Assembly: GCA_963971425.1 (NCBI GenBank)
Contig: OZ020515.1
Span: 13,098,291 to 13,162,290 of the forward strand
Direction: 5' to 3'
Source of the DNA: Bryoerythrophyllum caledonicum
Lineage: Eukaryota; Streptophyta; Bryopsida; Pottiales; Pottiaceae
DNA length: 64,000 nucleotides
Shown here: positions 1 through 11,800 of the stretch, one piece after another
Position numbering within the stretch: the stretch's first letter is position 1
How the letters are laid out: every line of letters begins with the position of its first letter
Notes under the pieces: generated by a model
What the model saw: the letters and a program-made list of their open reading frames with translations, nothing else
What the model was told of the DNA's origin: nothing
The model's database searches: none
Made by a program: the position numbers and the translations under genes

Positions 1-870
1 ATGGATGAAAGTGTTGAACGGTTTACCATATGCCCAATGCTACATTGATAATGTTATCATTTTTAGTAGCAGCCCATAGAAGCATGTGGAGCATCTTTGG
101 GCGATGTTTGAAGGTTATAACAGTGGGAATTGCGCTTGCACCATGGCAAGTGCAAGTTCTTCCACGACCGGTTGCCATATTTGGGACATATGATTGTTCC
201 TGGGGGTCTTGGCGTGCATCATGCCAAGGTGGATGCGTTGTAGAAGATTCTTGCCCCAACCAACATGTCACGGCTTTGAGCTTTTCTTGGCTTGGCAAAT
301 CACTATTGCCGATTTGTCAAGAACTTTAGCTTGATTGCTAAGCCGTTGACTTTTCTCTAGGAAAGGATCAGCCATGGACTTGGGGACGGGACTAGCAGTA
401 GACGGTTGGTACTTTGAAGCTGAAGTTTGATTCAACTCCTATGTTGCGGCGTCTAGATGTTACACGACTATTTCAGTTGCATATAGACTAAAGTGTTGTA
501 GGACTGGGGGCAGTGTTGACTCAGAAGGACGATGAAGGACGGGTCAACGTTGTGGAGTTTGCTTCTAGGAGCAATAACAATACGGAGTCTAACTATTCAT
601 CCTATGAGAGAGAGGCTTTGGCCGTGGTTTGGGCCATAGCTTTTTTAGGCCTATTTGAATGGGCAACCTATTACAATGGTGGCCGACCATGATCTTACAA
701 AGTGGCTCATGGAGTCCGACAAGCTTATAGGCAAGTTTGCTAGGTAGGCTTTGTTGCTTCAGGGGTATGACTTTGAGGATGTATATTGGACTAGTATCAC
801 GAACCTAAATGCGGATGGTCTATCTCGCAATCCAAGTCCTTTCCAAGAGGATTTGACTAGTAACAAATAA
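1..870 (+). pseudogene. Ty3/gypsy reverse transcriptase/RNase H remnant
   Basis: Conceptual translation in shifting frames gives recognisable pieces of a gypsy pol. Near 45-75 there is a reverse-transcriptase active-site motif reading YIDNVIIFS, where the family normally has two aspartates (YxDD). From about 500 there is an RNase H block (ANLTQKDDEG-like stretch, then SSYEREALAVVWAI). Near 680-830 are the tether features ADHDLTKWL and NADGLSRNPSP. Several frameshifts and stops break it, and no integrase follows. The left end is cut by the window. It runs into repeat A1 in the same orientation, so it may be the pol end of the element to which A belongs. Class is clear from the motifs; the link to A is inference. 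Confidence 0.75.
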
Positions 871-1048
871 CCACAAATGTTTAATTTAAACTCTGTTGAG
901 GGTCAGAGTAGTTTACCGGTAAGTTTTTATAGTGCCCAGAGAGCCACTGCCCTTTGTTCTTGCAGTCTAGAGGCCACAATCTCCACAACCTAACTCTATA
1001 CCATAAAAGAGTTAAAAGGTTGCAGCTGGTTCACTAACCCTCACAATT
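871..1048. repeat. Repeat A, left piece (A1), split by the MULE
   Basis: This stretch aligns by eye with 16270-16480 of copy B: both share AACTCTGTTGAG, GTCAGAGTAG, GTAAGTTTTTATAGTGCCC, and the run around CAGAGGCCACAAT. In A the alignment stops exactly at 1048, in the TSD of the MULE, and resumes at 14118. A TGTTGAG that could be an LTR start lies at 894, with its counterpart at 16311 in B. Confidence 0.75.
1039..1048. repeat. Target-site duplication of MULE-1, left copy
   Basis: CCTCACAATT occurs here and again at 14118-14127, directly outside the two TIR ends. Ten bases is in the usual 8-11-bp range for Mutator-like elements. In copy B the homologous site is uninterrupted (TTCACAATCTACCGG near 16460), which confirms the empty-site structure. 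Confidence 0.88.
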
Positions 1049-1122
1049 GGAGATTGCTATTTTGCGTGCCTAGAGCGGTGAGCGGTGAGCGGTGAGCGGT
1101 GAGCCGTGAGCCTATAGCTGAA
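1049..1122 (+). repeat. MULE-1 left terminal inverted repeat
   Basis: It starts GGAGATTGCTATTTTGCGTG and continues into five GAGCGGT-type heptamers (1072-1108, the last ones degenerate) and a GAGCCTATAGC tail. The right TIR has the same plan with fewer heptamers, so unit number differs between ends. The heptamer array may be a transposase-binding array (inference). Confidence 0.85.
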
Positions 1123-1642
1123 AAAATTATTTTTATGTAAGGAATTTTTTAGGAAAATGTATGGGCAAGAATATAATTTCTAAATTTAGTGAAAAAAGTG
1201 GCTCCTATTGCCGTGAAAAGAGGCTGCTAAAATCTAGGAAACGACATAGAAGGACGTGAATCCACGAAGCGGTGGGAGTCATTGAAATTGGCGACGGATG
1301 ACCAATTCAAAGTGAACGTACAAATGATGGGAACGAGTGAAATGTAAATTCACATTATAGAACATTTATTCTTCTAGTACAGAATTTATGTCATCTTATG
1401 GTATGCCCTTGACATAGTTCTCGGACTTCGTCTTGTTGTATTCGGTTTAGTATATAATAAATTAAGAGGTACTATTTTTGTTCTCAAATACTTAATGCTT
1501 TGATTTGTTTAGATATGGTAAGGAAGCGGTGTACAAAAAATATCTGCCAATTTCAGATAAAAACCGGTGGCTTTTGGAGTCACACTGTTTTTAAATAACA
1601 TAAGCGAAATGTAATACATAAAAAAAATGCCATTGTGGATAC
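1123..1642. other. Non-coding MULE-1 left flank
   Basis: AT-rich sequence between the left TIR and the transposase stop codon. It must hold the 3' UTR of the minus-strand transposase. I see no ORF or repeat of note. Confidence 0.5.
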
Positions 1643-4600
1643 CTACATAGTGTATTGCTTAAGAAGCAAAACCTGAATGACTTGTTTGGTCTCATTCCAA
1701 CTAAAACTAGGAGCATGTATAAACAAATCAACATCGGGATCTAAACCGCAGACAATGTTGAGAATAAAGTAGAGGTGCTTACAATACGTCCACTGTCCTC
1801 GTTTGCCAAGCGACTTGTCCGACATGTCTTTGAAGGATGGGCAATCACAGCTTGGGAATTGACCAATTGAAACCAAATAGGTGGAAACCTTGGAAATACT
1901 CCTGGACTCCAAGCTCAGAATGCATCCTAGAGCTGGTCGAGGCACCATAAGGATCTTGCGAATTTTGCCAACCACCGACAGTGCAGAGGCGCAGCTGTTA
2001 TGATGTTTTGTAGTCGGTGCTTGTGGGTTTCGACGGATATTCTTTCCGTACCTCCTCGTGGGATGCTCTGATGGGTTTATGGGTGGTGGATATTCCTCCA
2101 AGTCCACTGGAGCGGAAACGTCAGAGAACAACTTCCTCGGGGATAACTCTATGCGCTCAGCGAGGCGGAATCCAGCGTTTTGAAGATCTGATATTTCCTT
2201 ACTAGATAGATTCGTGCCCAACTTGACGGGCCACACATCTGGGATGTCAGGTTTGGACAATACCCACTTCCTTCGAGAGCCTTTCGCACAACGCTCAATG
2301 TCGTCATTGCAAAAGAAGAACTGCATCTTCTCAATCCTGTTCTTTTTGTAGCTGTCCATCATACCCGTGTAAGTCGGGGCAGGTGTACTTTTCCCGTCTT
2401 GTACGATTTTTGCCACACACTTCTTCCTCGTGATGGCCTGCAGGGCAAAACACGCTTTCGCAGAGGTTTTAGGAAGTCTAGCAATGTGCCATTGTCCCTC
2501 ATCGCAATCAGATTCAAGTACTGCCTTAGGATTATGTATGCGGAAGGAAGATGGTGGACTCGTCGAAGGGAGGGCTCCTGGTGCATCAAGTTCTTCAGTC
2601 GGATACACGACGTCACTTTCGATTGTAAGGTCTTCAAGTTGTGGATTCTTCCGCCTAGTCTGGACACGAGGGCGTGAGATACTCATTTTGTCGGGTCGGT
2701 GAGAGTCGAATTCGCAACCAGGTGGTTGATCAGCCTTCCTTTTCACTGAAAAAAAAACTTCCTCACCTTCGAGATGAGGATCGCGGATGCAAAATTGGGA
2801 AGCGCCAGGCATGCTGTTAAAAGCTTCGTGAAGAACTTTCGAATTACCGGACCGATGCGCGGTTCTCTGGGCCGCACGAAGACGAAGTTCTTCTTTTCCG
2901 GGCCCGGTTCCAGCCTTCTCACCCTTGAGAAAACCATAATAGGCCACGACTTGCATGAAGGCGCGGATCATATCATCGACGGTTGCCACATACAAGTCAT
3001 TGCCTCTCTTGCCTGATTGCTGCAACCACTTATTGTGGACGGTCTCCGCTAGGTTGCATGAAGGCATCTCAGCCATTTCCGACTCCGATAAAGCCTAGGA
3101 AGCAAATAATAGAACTATTGTTAATGTAATTGCACCCCTAGCATCAACATGAACTAAAAGATATTGTAAAACATAGTGTAGGGAGCTTACATGGTCCATG
3201 AAGCCCCCCCATTGACGGTAGCGGAAATGCCAAAAGGCGAGCCATAAGTCTAGTCGTACAAGCCCATCATCCGTGGTTGCTCCAGATGATAACCACCATG
3301 ATCGAATTGCTAGGTACTTTGTCTGAGCCTCATCCATCGTTGTGGAGTTCTTATACTGTTTGCATAGCTGCCTGTGCTGGTCTTGAAGATCAGCCCTGAT
3401 GTCAGCCTTGGTGTGCTTTTCTAATGATTGGGTCCAGTGAAAGAGACAGGTCCTCTCTTTGTTGTCCATTCGGATGGAGGGGTCACCACTACCGTAAGTA
3501 ATTCGAACCGCATTCCAGTTTGCCTGTGCGCTGTCGGCCATGAAGCCTTTGAAATTCACAGTTCGCATGTCATGCTTAGCCGCCACTGCATTCAAATTGT
3601 TCCAGAATACCTGTTGTACAGCAGTATCCTCGGATTGCATGTCACAAACAGCAATAGTCATTACACGACAAAACGTAGAATCATACACATGAGATGCCAT
3701 TGTCGTCCATCCCTTGACGCGCTTGACGTGGTCGAACATCATCCATGAGTCTTCTAAATCACCTCCAGGCTGCATTCTACGCACTAAATCAACGCCACTA
3801 CCAGGTCCAATCTCTCCCATCTTGAAGATGAAGACCTTGTCAGCGTCTGTACCTTGACCTGGAAACCAGTTCTCTTGGACGAAGGCCCAATTGCTAGAGC
3901 CTCTAAGTTTAGTAATACTATCCATGACACCGAATCGGCGCAGGTAACGGAATGTCGTCACTTCATTGCGGAGACTAGGGGAATTTATCAGCTTGACCTT
4001 GTCTAGGACAGGAACCAATTCATCTAATCCGAAAGTTTTATGGGAGACACCGTCAGGGCAGAGGAGCAATTCTCCGAGGTACTCTTTACTTGCTTCTAAT
4101 ACGATGGAGGAGTTTGTCGCCGAGGGAGTCCGTTCAACTTGATCTCCTAGTAAGGCCCTAAATTTAGAGGTTGTGTCTCTGCAGAGCCCTGTCTTAACTG
4201 GATGACGGTGAGATCCCAAGTGAACACAAGCACGGGACATAGAATTTTGCCCAACTACGTAATACACCTTTGCAAAACAGCTATCTAATCAAGCAGGTGG
4301 AAGGTGATAGATTGCACAAAGAACAGTTGAATTAGACGGCGGCTCACATCCTGGAAAAAATGGAGAAGATGACGTACCCTCCCAATCTGTCTCATTAAAA
4401 GGGGAGGCTCGATTGGGACGTTGAAGATAGTTGCAGAGATGGTTAGTGCACCTAAGGTGACCTAAGCAGGAAGACATGCGAAATGTGAGCTGATGTTCGG
4501 ACTTGATGTGAGAAGTTACGGTACGAGTCCAAGCATGACCATCGTGTGCCTTGTCCATACCGTGAAGGTGGCCAGCCTTGGAAGAAGGAGGAAAGTTCCC

Positions 4601-5338
4601 GAGAGAAGGAAGTTCAAATACAATGTCACCGTCGAAAGTAGGTGGGAGGAATTCAACTTTTTCTACAGAAATGGAGTTAAAATCAAGTTTACTAAGGAGA
4701 GACTTTGATCCACGTCGAGTACCTAAATTCTGCAAACAGTCCACTATACTATTTGACGATGGGAAAACGAAAGATCGAGGGGGGTTAGATTTGTGAATGG
4801 TAGCAGAGGAAGGGAATGATGAACGAGGAGGCGGAACTAGTGGAGTTGAAAGATATGAAGAGTTCACAGGACTGAATGGGATGCACTCACTATCAGAGTC
4901 ATCACTCAAAACAAAGACGTTCTCATTACCAGGCTCTAATTTTACCTTCGAAAGCAGGGGTGTCATCCCAGTAGTAGTTGATGATAGGCGAGGCGTCAAA
5001 GAAGGTGATGTTGCTCCACTGCTGCTATCGTTCTTCCCATACACGAGGTACTTTCCCGCTGTAAGCATCCACAGCTCATCCTCTCCACTGACAGTACTAA
5101 ATTGTGCAACGGAATGAGTAATCTCACCCGTGATTGAATCAAATACTTCACGGTCGACATGGACAGTTCCCTTAGTGATTTTGAATCTCAGAGCAAGACG
5201 ACTTCCACTCATTGAAGCGAACCCACTATCGCTAACAAGAAAAGATAGCGGTACACATGATCCCTCTCCTCGAAGCAGGACAGTACCACTGAGCTCATCC
5301 CCTACAGCTGCCATATCTAGATAAGGAGTTGTTGACAC
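1643..5338 (-). pseudogene. MULE transposase, one in-frame stop, one intron
   Basis: All three coding blocks (5338-4292, 4288-3191, 3094-1643) are in one frame. Block 1 (about 349 aa) has a Ser/Pro-rich linker and a Cys/His cluster near its end (CLGHLRCTNHLC), a likely zinc finger for DNA binding. Block 2 holds the catalytic region: KRVKGWTTMASHVYDST, then FMADSAQANWN with a candidate second Asp, then CLFHWTQSLEKH, the C/H motif typical of MULE catalytic domains. Block 3 ends with a SWIM zinc finger (CDCPSF...YCKHLYFIL, about 1780-1850), which is common in MULE transposases. A 96-nt intron (3190-3095) joins blocks 2 and 3. The only break is TGA at 4289-4291, between the finger module and the catalytic part; the relic MULE-2 has a cysteine codon there. 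The family call is firm; activity is doubtful because of the stop. Confidence 0.85.
3095..3190 (-). other. Intron in MULE-1 transposase
   Basis: The minus-strand donor is CAT|GTAAGC at 3190 and the acceptor TTGCTTCCTAG| at 3095. The length (96 nt) is a multiple of three, so retention keeps frame but adds a terminal TAG. Splicing joins GGFMDH to ALSESEMAEM in phase 0. The relic MULE-2 has matching exon sequence on both sides. Confidence 0.75.
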
Positions 5339-5891
5339 GTAATATAATGTAATGACAATATTCAGAGTAAGGATTCTAGGGGAAATTGGAAGTAAGATTT
5401 ATACGCAGAGCATCAAGAACGGACCATTGACACCGTTATGGGATTCACAAAACCGTGTCAAATAATGCACTCTGCATTGGGCGATTAGCGGCCGTCATTC
5501 TTCAATAATGTAAGTCTTATTAAAGTGATGACAGGTTTCTACCACACAGTCCGTGCTCAAGGTCGACTATATTTTGATCGTAAAACAACCTAATCTCAAT
5601 ATGGCCAGCAAAAAGATTATTCCACTTTGGAGTGCCTAATCTGGGAGCTAAGACGTCAAATAATTCTAAAGATGTGATATATTCAACAAATAATCAAACC
5701 ATCGATGTTCAAGTACTGGTTAATGAGACATATTCTGTGAAGCGTATTTGGCTGGCAATTGAGGTAATCAGAATATATTTTAGTGGATAGCAAGTAATAT
5801 ATTTATCTAGCTAATAACACCGACCAATAACCATAAATAATTGGAGCCACTAGGAGTACTTGAAAGCTTGCGAAAAATAAAATCCCGAATC
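5339..5891. promoter_or_regulatory. Shared divergent promoter region of MULE-1
   Basis: This 0.55-kb gap separates the start of the minus-strand transposase (5338) from the first ATG of the plus-strand cargo gene (5892), so it must hold both promoters. It is AT-rich with TATA-like stretches (for example TATATTTTAGTGG near 5770 and GTAATATATTT near 5790). Sharing one short intergenic region suggests co-expression (inference). Confidence 0.5.
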
Positions 5892-8800
5892 ATGAAGAGA
5901 AGGAAGAGAAAAGCTTTGTACTATAGTGATGCAAAGATGTTGAAGAGGAGTAGGCAAATGAGAGAGAAGAAGTCGAAGCCAAGTGATGTTGATCTAGGAG
6001 ACACCGCAAGGGTCCTGAATTTTGAGGATGAATCACAGTGCACTCCAATCTTGTGTGGTCAGAGCAACCCCGAGCTTTCAATTATTGTGGAGCATCGCAT
6101 TGAAGAAATGTTGATTGGCGATGATGTGGAATCGAACCCCGTCGTAGGTTTTGCAACAGATTATGAACTCGGTGAGTACTCTTTGTTGCTCAATTGCGAT
6201 GTCAAATGATTGACATCATTTATATGGTATATGCAGTTCTTCGGAAATTCAGAATTTAGGTCACTTTGATATGTTGGTATATAGTCATCTCGATTGTACT
6301 ACAAATCTCCCCCTTTATCCAACATTTGACTTTATCGAACACAGCTACGCTCTGACTAGCGAAGGGTGAGACAATATTTCTGCCAAACTACATAGCATTT
6401 ACTGGTACGATACCAGTGACAAGTTAATGGCTAGGGTTAGAAAGGCAAAAGTGAAATGGGAGAAATTGTCTAGGCGTCTGGACAATAGGTAGAGGGACAG
6501 TAGGGAGAGGGACAGAAGGAAGATCGTGAGTTCGGGGAGAGTGTATAGGGAGGCAAGTGCCGACACCGTAGGGTCGCAGTGAGACGGGTGTTGCCTGGAG
6601 CGCCCGGCCGCGGCAGACGATCAGGCCGTGCCTGGCACGAAAGGTGGAGGGGTTCGGAAAGAATGCAGTAACTTTCACTGACAGGGCGAGGGATCGGTGA
6701 TAGTCGTTGGAGATATTGATTGGGAAGGCACAATCTGCCTTTCAACAGCGCCCTCCCTCGGCGCTGCACATTAAGAATCGAGTCAAGCTCCACCGCGACC
6801 CAGTACGCAGGGACAGTCCACGGGGTGCAGGATGCGGGGAGGAAGAGTCGGCAATTTAGGGTTTGGAGGTCGAGACAGTAATTAACCGGGGGAGTTGTTT
6901 TGAATTCCGCTGTCGGCTTGTGTTATAATCGATGGAATTATTTTGCAGGGAGGAGCAGCGGTGTGCGTGAGGACGGCTTCAGAAGCCAAGAACTAACAGA
7001 CGCGACTGCACTTGAAATGACGGGTAAGCCTTTAATAAATTTTTTTCCACATCTGTCGTTGGTGCTTATATTGCAAGCAACTGTCCCTTCCATGGTGACG
7101 GTACGAGGAAAGTCAGGGTTCGTGGTTAGGGTATAGAGAGAGTTAGGGTTTCGGAGTGGCTGGGATGATGATGCCGGGATGTGCTGTGACTATCGAAATT
7201 TTTGTCGATCGAATCTTTTCCATGCCCCGCCGCGACTGTACTCGTCACCCCCGTATTGGACTGCCAAGCTTCGGAGGGGGCCGAGGAGGAGACTGTGGTA
7301 AAGACATGCCGCATGGAGCGTCTCAAGATTGGGTGTTCAAAGAATATTGATAAGTTTAGGGTGGTTCCCGGAGAGGGTTCAGGGCTGCGAGTGATTCCAA
7401 GAGTGAACCTGTAGAGAGGAAGTCTATGGTTGAGCTGAATCTTCTCTCCGAATCGGAAGATAGAGTAGAAGTACTGTTTTCTGAATTTGATGGACCTCTA
7501 TGGCATTTTTCATTTCTATGAATCATCCATCTTGAGTATGCATCATATGAGCTTAGTCTAACCAATATGCATGCGCTCCAGCCGAAGCAAGCAACGAGGG
7601 CGATGTAAGTCGAGCATACGGAGACTCCGGACGACTTAAAATGGCCGGTAAGCTCCTCAATTCAATCCATCATAAAGATTTCTTGATAAGTATGCCAGAT
7701 TCATTGGAAAAAGAGGGATCACTGAGAGACACCACCGGAGGGGTGCCGGCAGCGGCACCTCCGAGAAGGTGCCGCTGCCGGCACCCCTCCGGTGGTGTCC
7801 CTCTCCTCGCGAAGAGAGGCACCACCGAGGGGGTGCCGACAGCGGCACCTCCCCGGAGGTGCTGCTGTCCATACAGGCAGCAGCACCTCCGAGGAGGTGC
7901 CGCTGCCGGCACCCCTCCTATGGTGTCCCTCTCCTCGCGAAGAGAGGCACCACCGAGGGGATGCCGACAGCGGCACCTCCCCGGAGGTGCCGCTGCCGGC
8001 ACCCCTCCGGTGGTGTCCCTCTCCTCGCGGAGAGAGGCACCACTGAGGGGGTGCCGACAGCGGCACCTCCCTGGACGTGCTGCTGTCCATAGGTTGGCTG
8101 TCTACTTCGTTATTCAGATTTTGATGCATTCTTACATATATTTTTTGTCAATTTACTTGTAGAGACAGCAATTATTGAGGGGACCGGCTCAGCTTGTCAC
8201 GAGGAGGAGATTGAAGGTACTGTTTGAGTTTGTGAAGTTCATAATTTCACCTCTCTTCTTACACTTTTCTTTAACATCTACGTTGTTTTTCAGAGATTTC
8301 TACAGATGAGTTCGTAGAGCTTGATCAGGAGCACCGTAGCACGTTGTTGAGGAGGGGACACCAATGTCTGCTGACGAGCTTGGAAGGGAGATGGATGAGC
8401 TCGTCATGAAGGAGTCCATGAACACGAACATGGTTTTGGAGAAGCTCCGCTCTATACCTAAAGCCAAATCGAAGTTGAATATTCCACTCTGCAGGATGAT
8501 TTCCTTACGGGTTGTCCGTCCCTATTTGAAGAATGATGTAATGGGACTGGGCGCTCATTTTGTCAGCACTGGGTATATGGATGGCCACGGCGTGTTCTAC
8601 GTGGCAGTGGAGAACAACGACGGTAAGATAGTGCTAGTATCTGAGGCAATATCAAGTTCGTGGAGTACTCTATGGACCCGCGTGAATGAGCAATTCGAGA
8701 TCGAGTTGCAGAGTGATGAGGATTTGAAGCAGTTTTCAGGAGTGATGTTCCACGTCTGGGATGGAAACCACAGACTTCAAGCTTGGCTGCCTATAATTAA

Positions 8801-11800
8801 TAGAGATCATTCGAATGATATGAGCTGGCATTATTCTGTAGAGTCTATCATTCTCAACGTGGACAATCAAGTGGCTCCGTTGCTGACTGCCCTTCATCAA
8901 GTAAACTGGTGAGATATTTACTCTCTAGCGAGACTCTCAATTCTGACTATATTCTGGATTTCACAATCCGTGTCTTTACCTACTATGTGTTTCCACATCT
9001 TTATGTACACACAACAATTACAAACCGACTGAACAATCCATTTTTATATTCTTAAGTACGAAATGAAGTACAATTCTGTTATACATATTCCATAGTCCGA
9101 ATCATACAATGCTTGGTTTTGATGCTCTGTTTACGCCTGACTCTTTGCAAAATGTACTTTGAATGATCAATCATTCACCCTCTCCTTCGGTTCTCTCCTA
9201 AAATATTTGTATTTGATCCGCACTTATACTCAGTCAGTCATACTTAACGTGTTCTGCACACAGGAGAAACCAAAAATCCCATGTGACAACAAATCTGGTC
9301 CACAAGTTGTACTGCATTCAGGGGATTGCGGGGCAGCCACTTCAGTACTTCGACTCGCTCGTGGGTAGGGACGAAATTGTGGCCGCAGAGGCAAAGCAAA
9401 AGTCCAAAGATCGAACATGGTACACCTTGACATTCAAGTCACTGATCTCAATTCTGTACCAGGTACTCCGACTCTTCGCTTCACTGAGCATGAGGTATTG
9501 TCTATGTTTTAGTGCTCTCAATCTGTCAATTCAATCATTTTTCTTGTCGAGGTAATCTTCTTTTCAATAAATATTATATTGATCTTATTCATATCAATGT
9601 AGTCAATAATAAATGAAGTGAATTTGACTATGCTAAGCCAAAATGTTTTCCCGAATACCTCTGTGATTCTTGCTGAATGTAGTGATACTTTGCAAAGTTT
9701 TTTGAGAGTCGATTATTATCTCTTCCTTGTTTGTTTATTCAGAACTTTCATAACTTTATTTAATCAAACTCTGTTAAGAGTATATCGAATTTCACCTACT
9801 CGTAGAAACTATTAGTCATCTTATGCCAACTATGATTTTTCGTAGTCCCTTTGACTCAATTCATTTTTAATCCATTCCTGAATCTTGCTGATTTTTGAGC
9901 TTTGTGTTTTAATTGAATTGCTTTTCTCTTGATTATGTCTCGTCAACTTATGTCCCGTAATTCTAAGACTTTACGTGGTGGAATTATTGAGATAAGGTGA
10001 TAATTGATTTATGTTTCTGCAGCAAGAGCTCGGTGATGCAGTAGCTCATTCCAACAGGTAATTTAAGGAGAAGTTTCCTGATGAGTCATCCTGGACTGCG
10101 GCTAAGATTCACGACTTTGTTACGGAACGAGTTGAGAAAGTGAAGGTGCACCTTAGCTCGGAGCTCAAGAAGCAATTGCCGATTGCAGACCCGAAGCACA
10201 CTCCTGAGTTCTTATCACAGGTTCGTATTCACTATGAAAATCGTGAAGATGATCCTGAGATGTCTCAAGAAAAATTGTATTACCTCGCCACCTCTGCTAT
10301 GGTTCCAAGCATGAAGGTGAAATGGTTGGAGCGATGGAACAAGCCTCCTTCATTGCGTGAGCAAGTTCGATTTCCAAGGTCGAAGTTTCCTGACCATGAT
10401 TTCCCAGAATGGCTTCACAAGGCAACATGGTGGTCTCAGGTACGTAGTTCCCTGTCACCTAATGGAATACAATTTCGTGCTACTTTTTCATATGATATTC
10501 TGGTTTCTCTTTTGGTGCTACAATACATAGTGCTTGTATTCATTAATGTTGTTTTCTTCGTGTTTGTAGCTTTCAGGAGAGACCGAAACTCTATTTCACG
10601 GGATTTTATCCGACATGGAGGTTACTATTGAGTACATCCCTGAGAATGGAATGCCTATTCCCACGATATCTGAATATATTGAACAGATGCGGGTTCAGCT
10701 CTGGGATATTGCCTTTCAGAATGAATTCAAGGGGAAAGGAGTTCACAAGAATAACCCGCCGGAGAAGCAAGTTGGACTCAAGCTTGCTATCAACCGCACT
10801 CTCTACAGGTACTTCATGTACATCCTTTTCCCAAGGAAGGCAATTACCAGGACTCCACCATCCTTCTCTAATTACTTGGAGAAGACTAGTGATATGTTCA
10901 TGTTTACTGTCGATACGACGAAGACGTGGAGCCGGGAGCATTGGGAGCATTGTGGGTGGTATTTGGATTGTCCGGTGAAGAGGCCACCTTCATTTGATGT
11001 CGAACTTCGGAATAGTGTCCAGCCAGATCTTCTGGGTACAGAATTGTCAGTTCCGTCAGTCTCTACAGAGGTTGGCGTAAAGAAGACTCGTGTCTCGAAG
11101 CGGAAGGCTACTGCTGATGCCGAGGCCGTTGCGAAAGCAAAGGCGGAGTCTGAGGCCGCCGCCAGGATCAAAGCAGAGTCGGATGCTACAGCATCGGCAG
11201 TTGCGAAGGCCCTTGCCGCCGCGAATGCGCAACTAGCCGTTCAACAAGCTCAGCTGATCCCTTCGATTTCAGCTGCCGATGTTGATGACACTGAGATGTT
11301 GGATTCGGAGTCTTTGGTAGCGCCGTTGAGGTTTACCAGGAAATCAAAGCGACCTCTCCCCGAAGCTTCGAGCGCCTCGAGTCCACTTTCCCTGTGCTCT
11401 GATATGCTCATCCAGAAGGTTAATGCTGGTAGGACCTCTCCACCTCTTCCAGCAACAGTCTTCGTGGACAACTCATCGGTGTCCATGATCATGGAGTCCT
11501 TTCCAGCGGAGCACGCGACTCTACTTCAAATCAATTCGTTTGTCCTCCATGTACTTTAAACTTTTCACCATTACTTTGATTTAGATAGTTTGCACTTAAT
11601 TGCTATTATTTTCTAATTCTCCATGTTCATATAATGTATCATTCAATCACATTTTCCACTGTTGCATTTTAGTCACACTGTATTTATTAACCATCACCTT
11701 TGTTTCGAAACAGTTTTATTGACTTTAGCTTTTCCAGGCACGAAAAGAGGCCTCCACTGCAGGACGGTCCACTCATTGTCCTCATAGTGGATTCAACTTG

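Noticed and set aside
30-329. 99-aa plus-strand ORF at the window start
   Set aside because: A frame shadow of the gypsy reverse-transcriptase remnant.
7641-8162. Overlapping Arg/Pro-rich ORFs on both strands
   Set aside because: They are translations of the palindrome array in several frames; no splice or family support.
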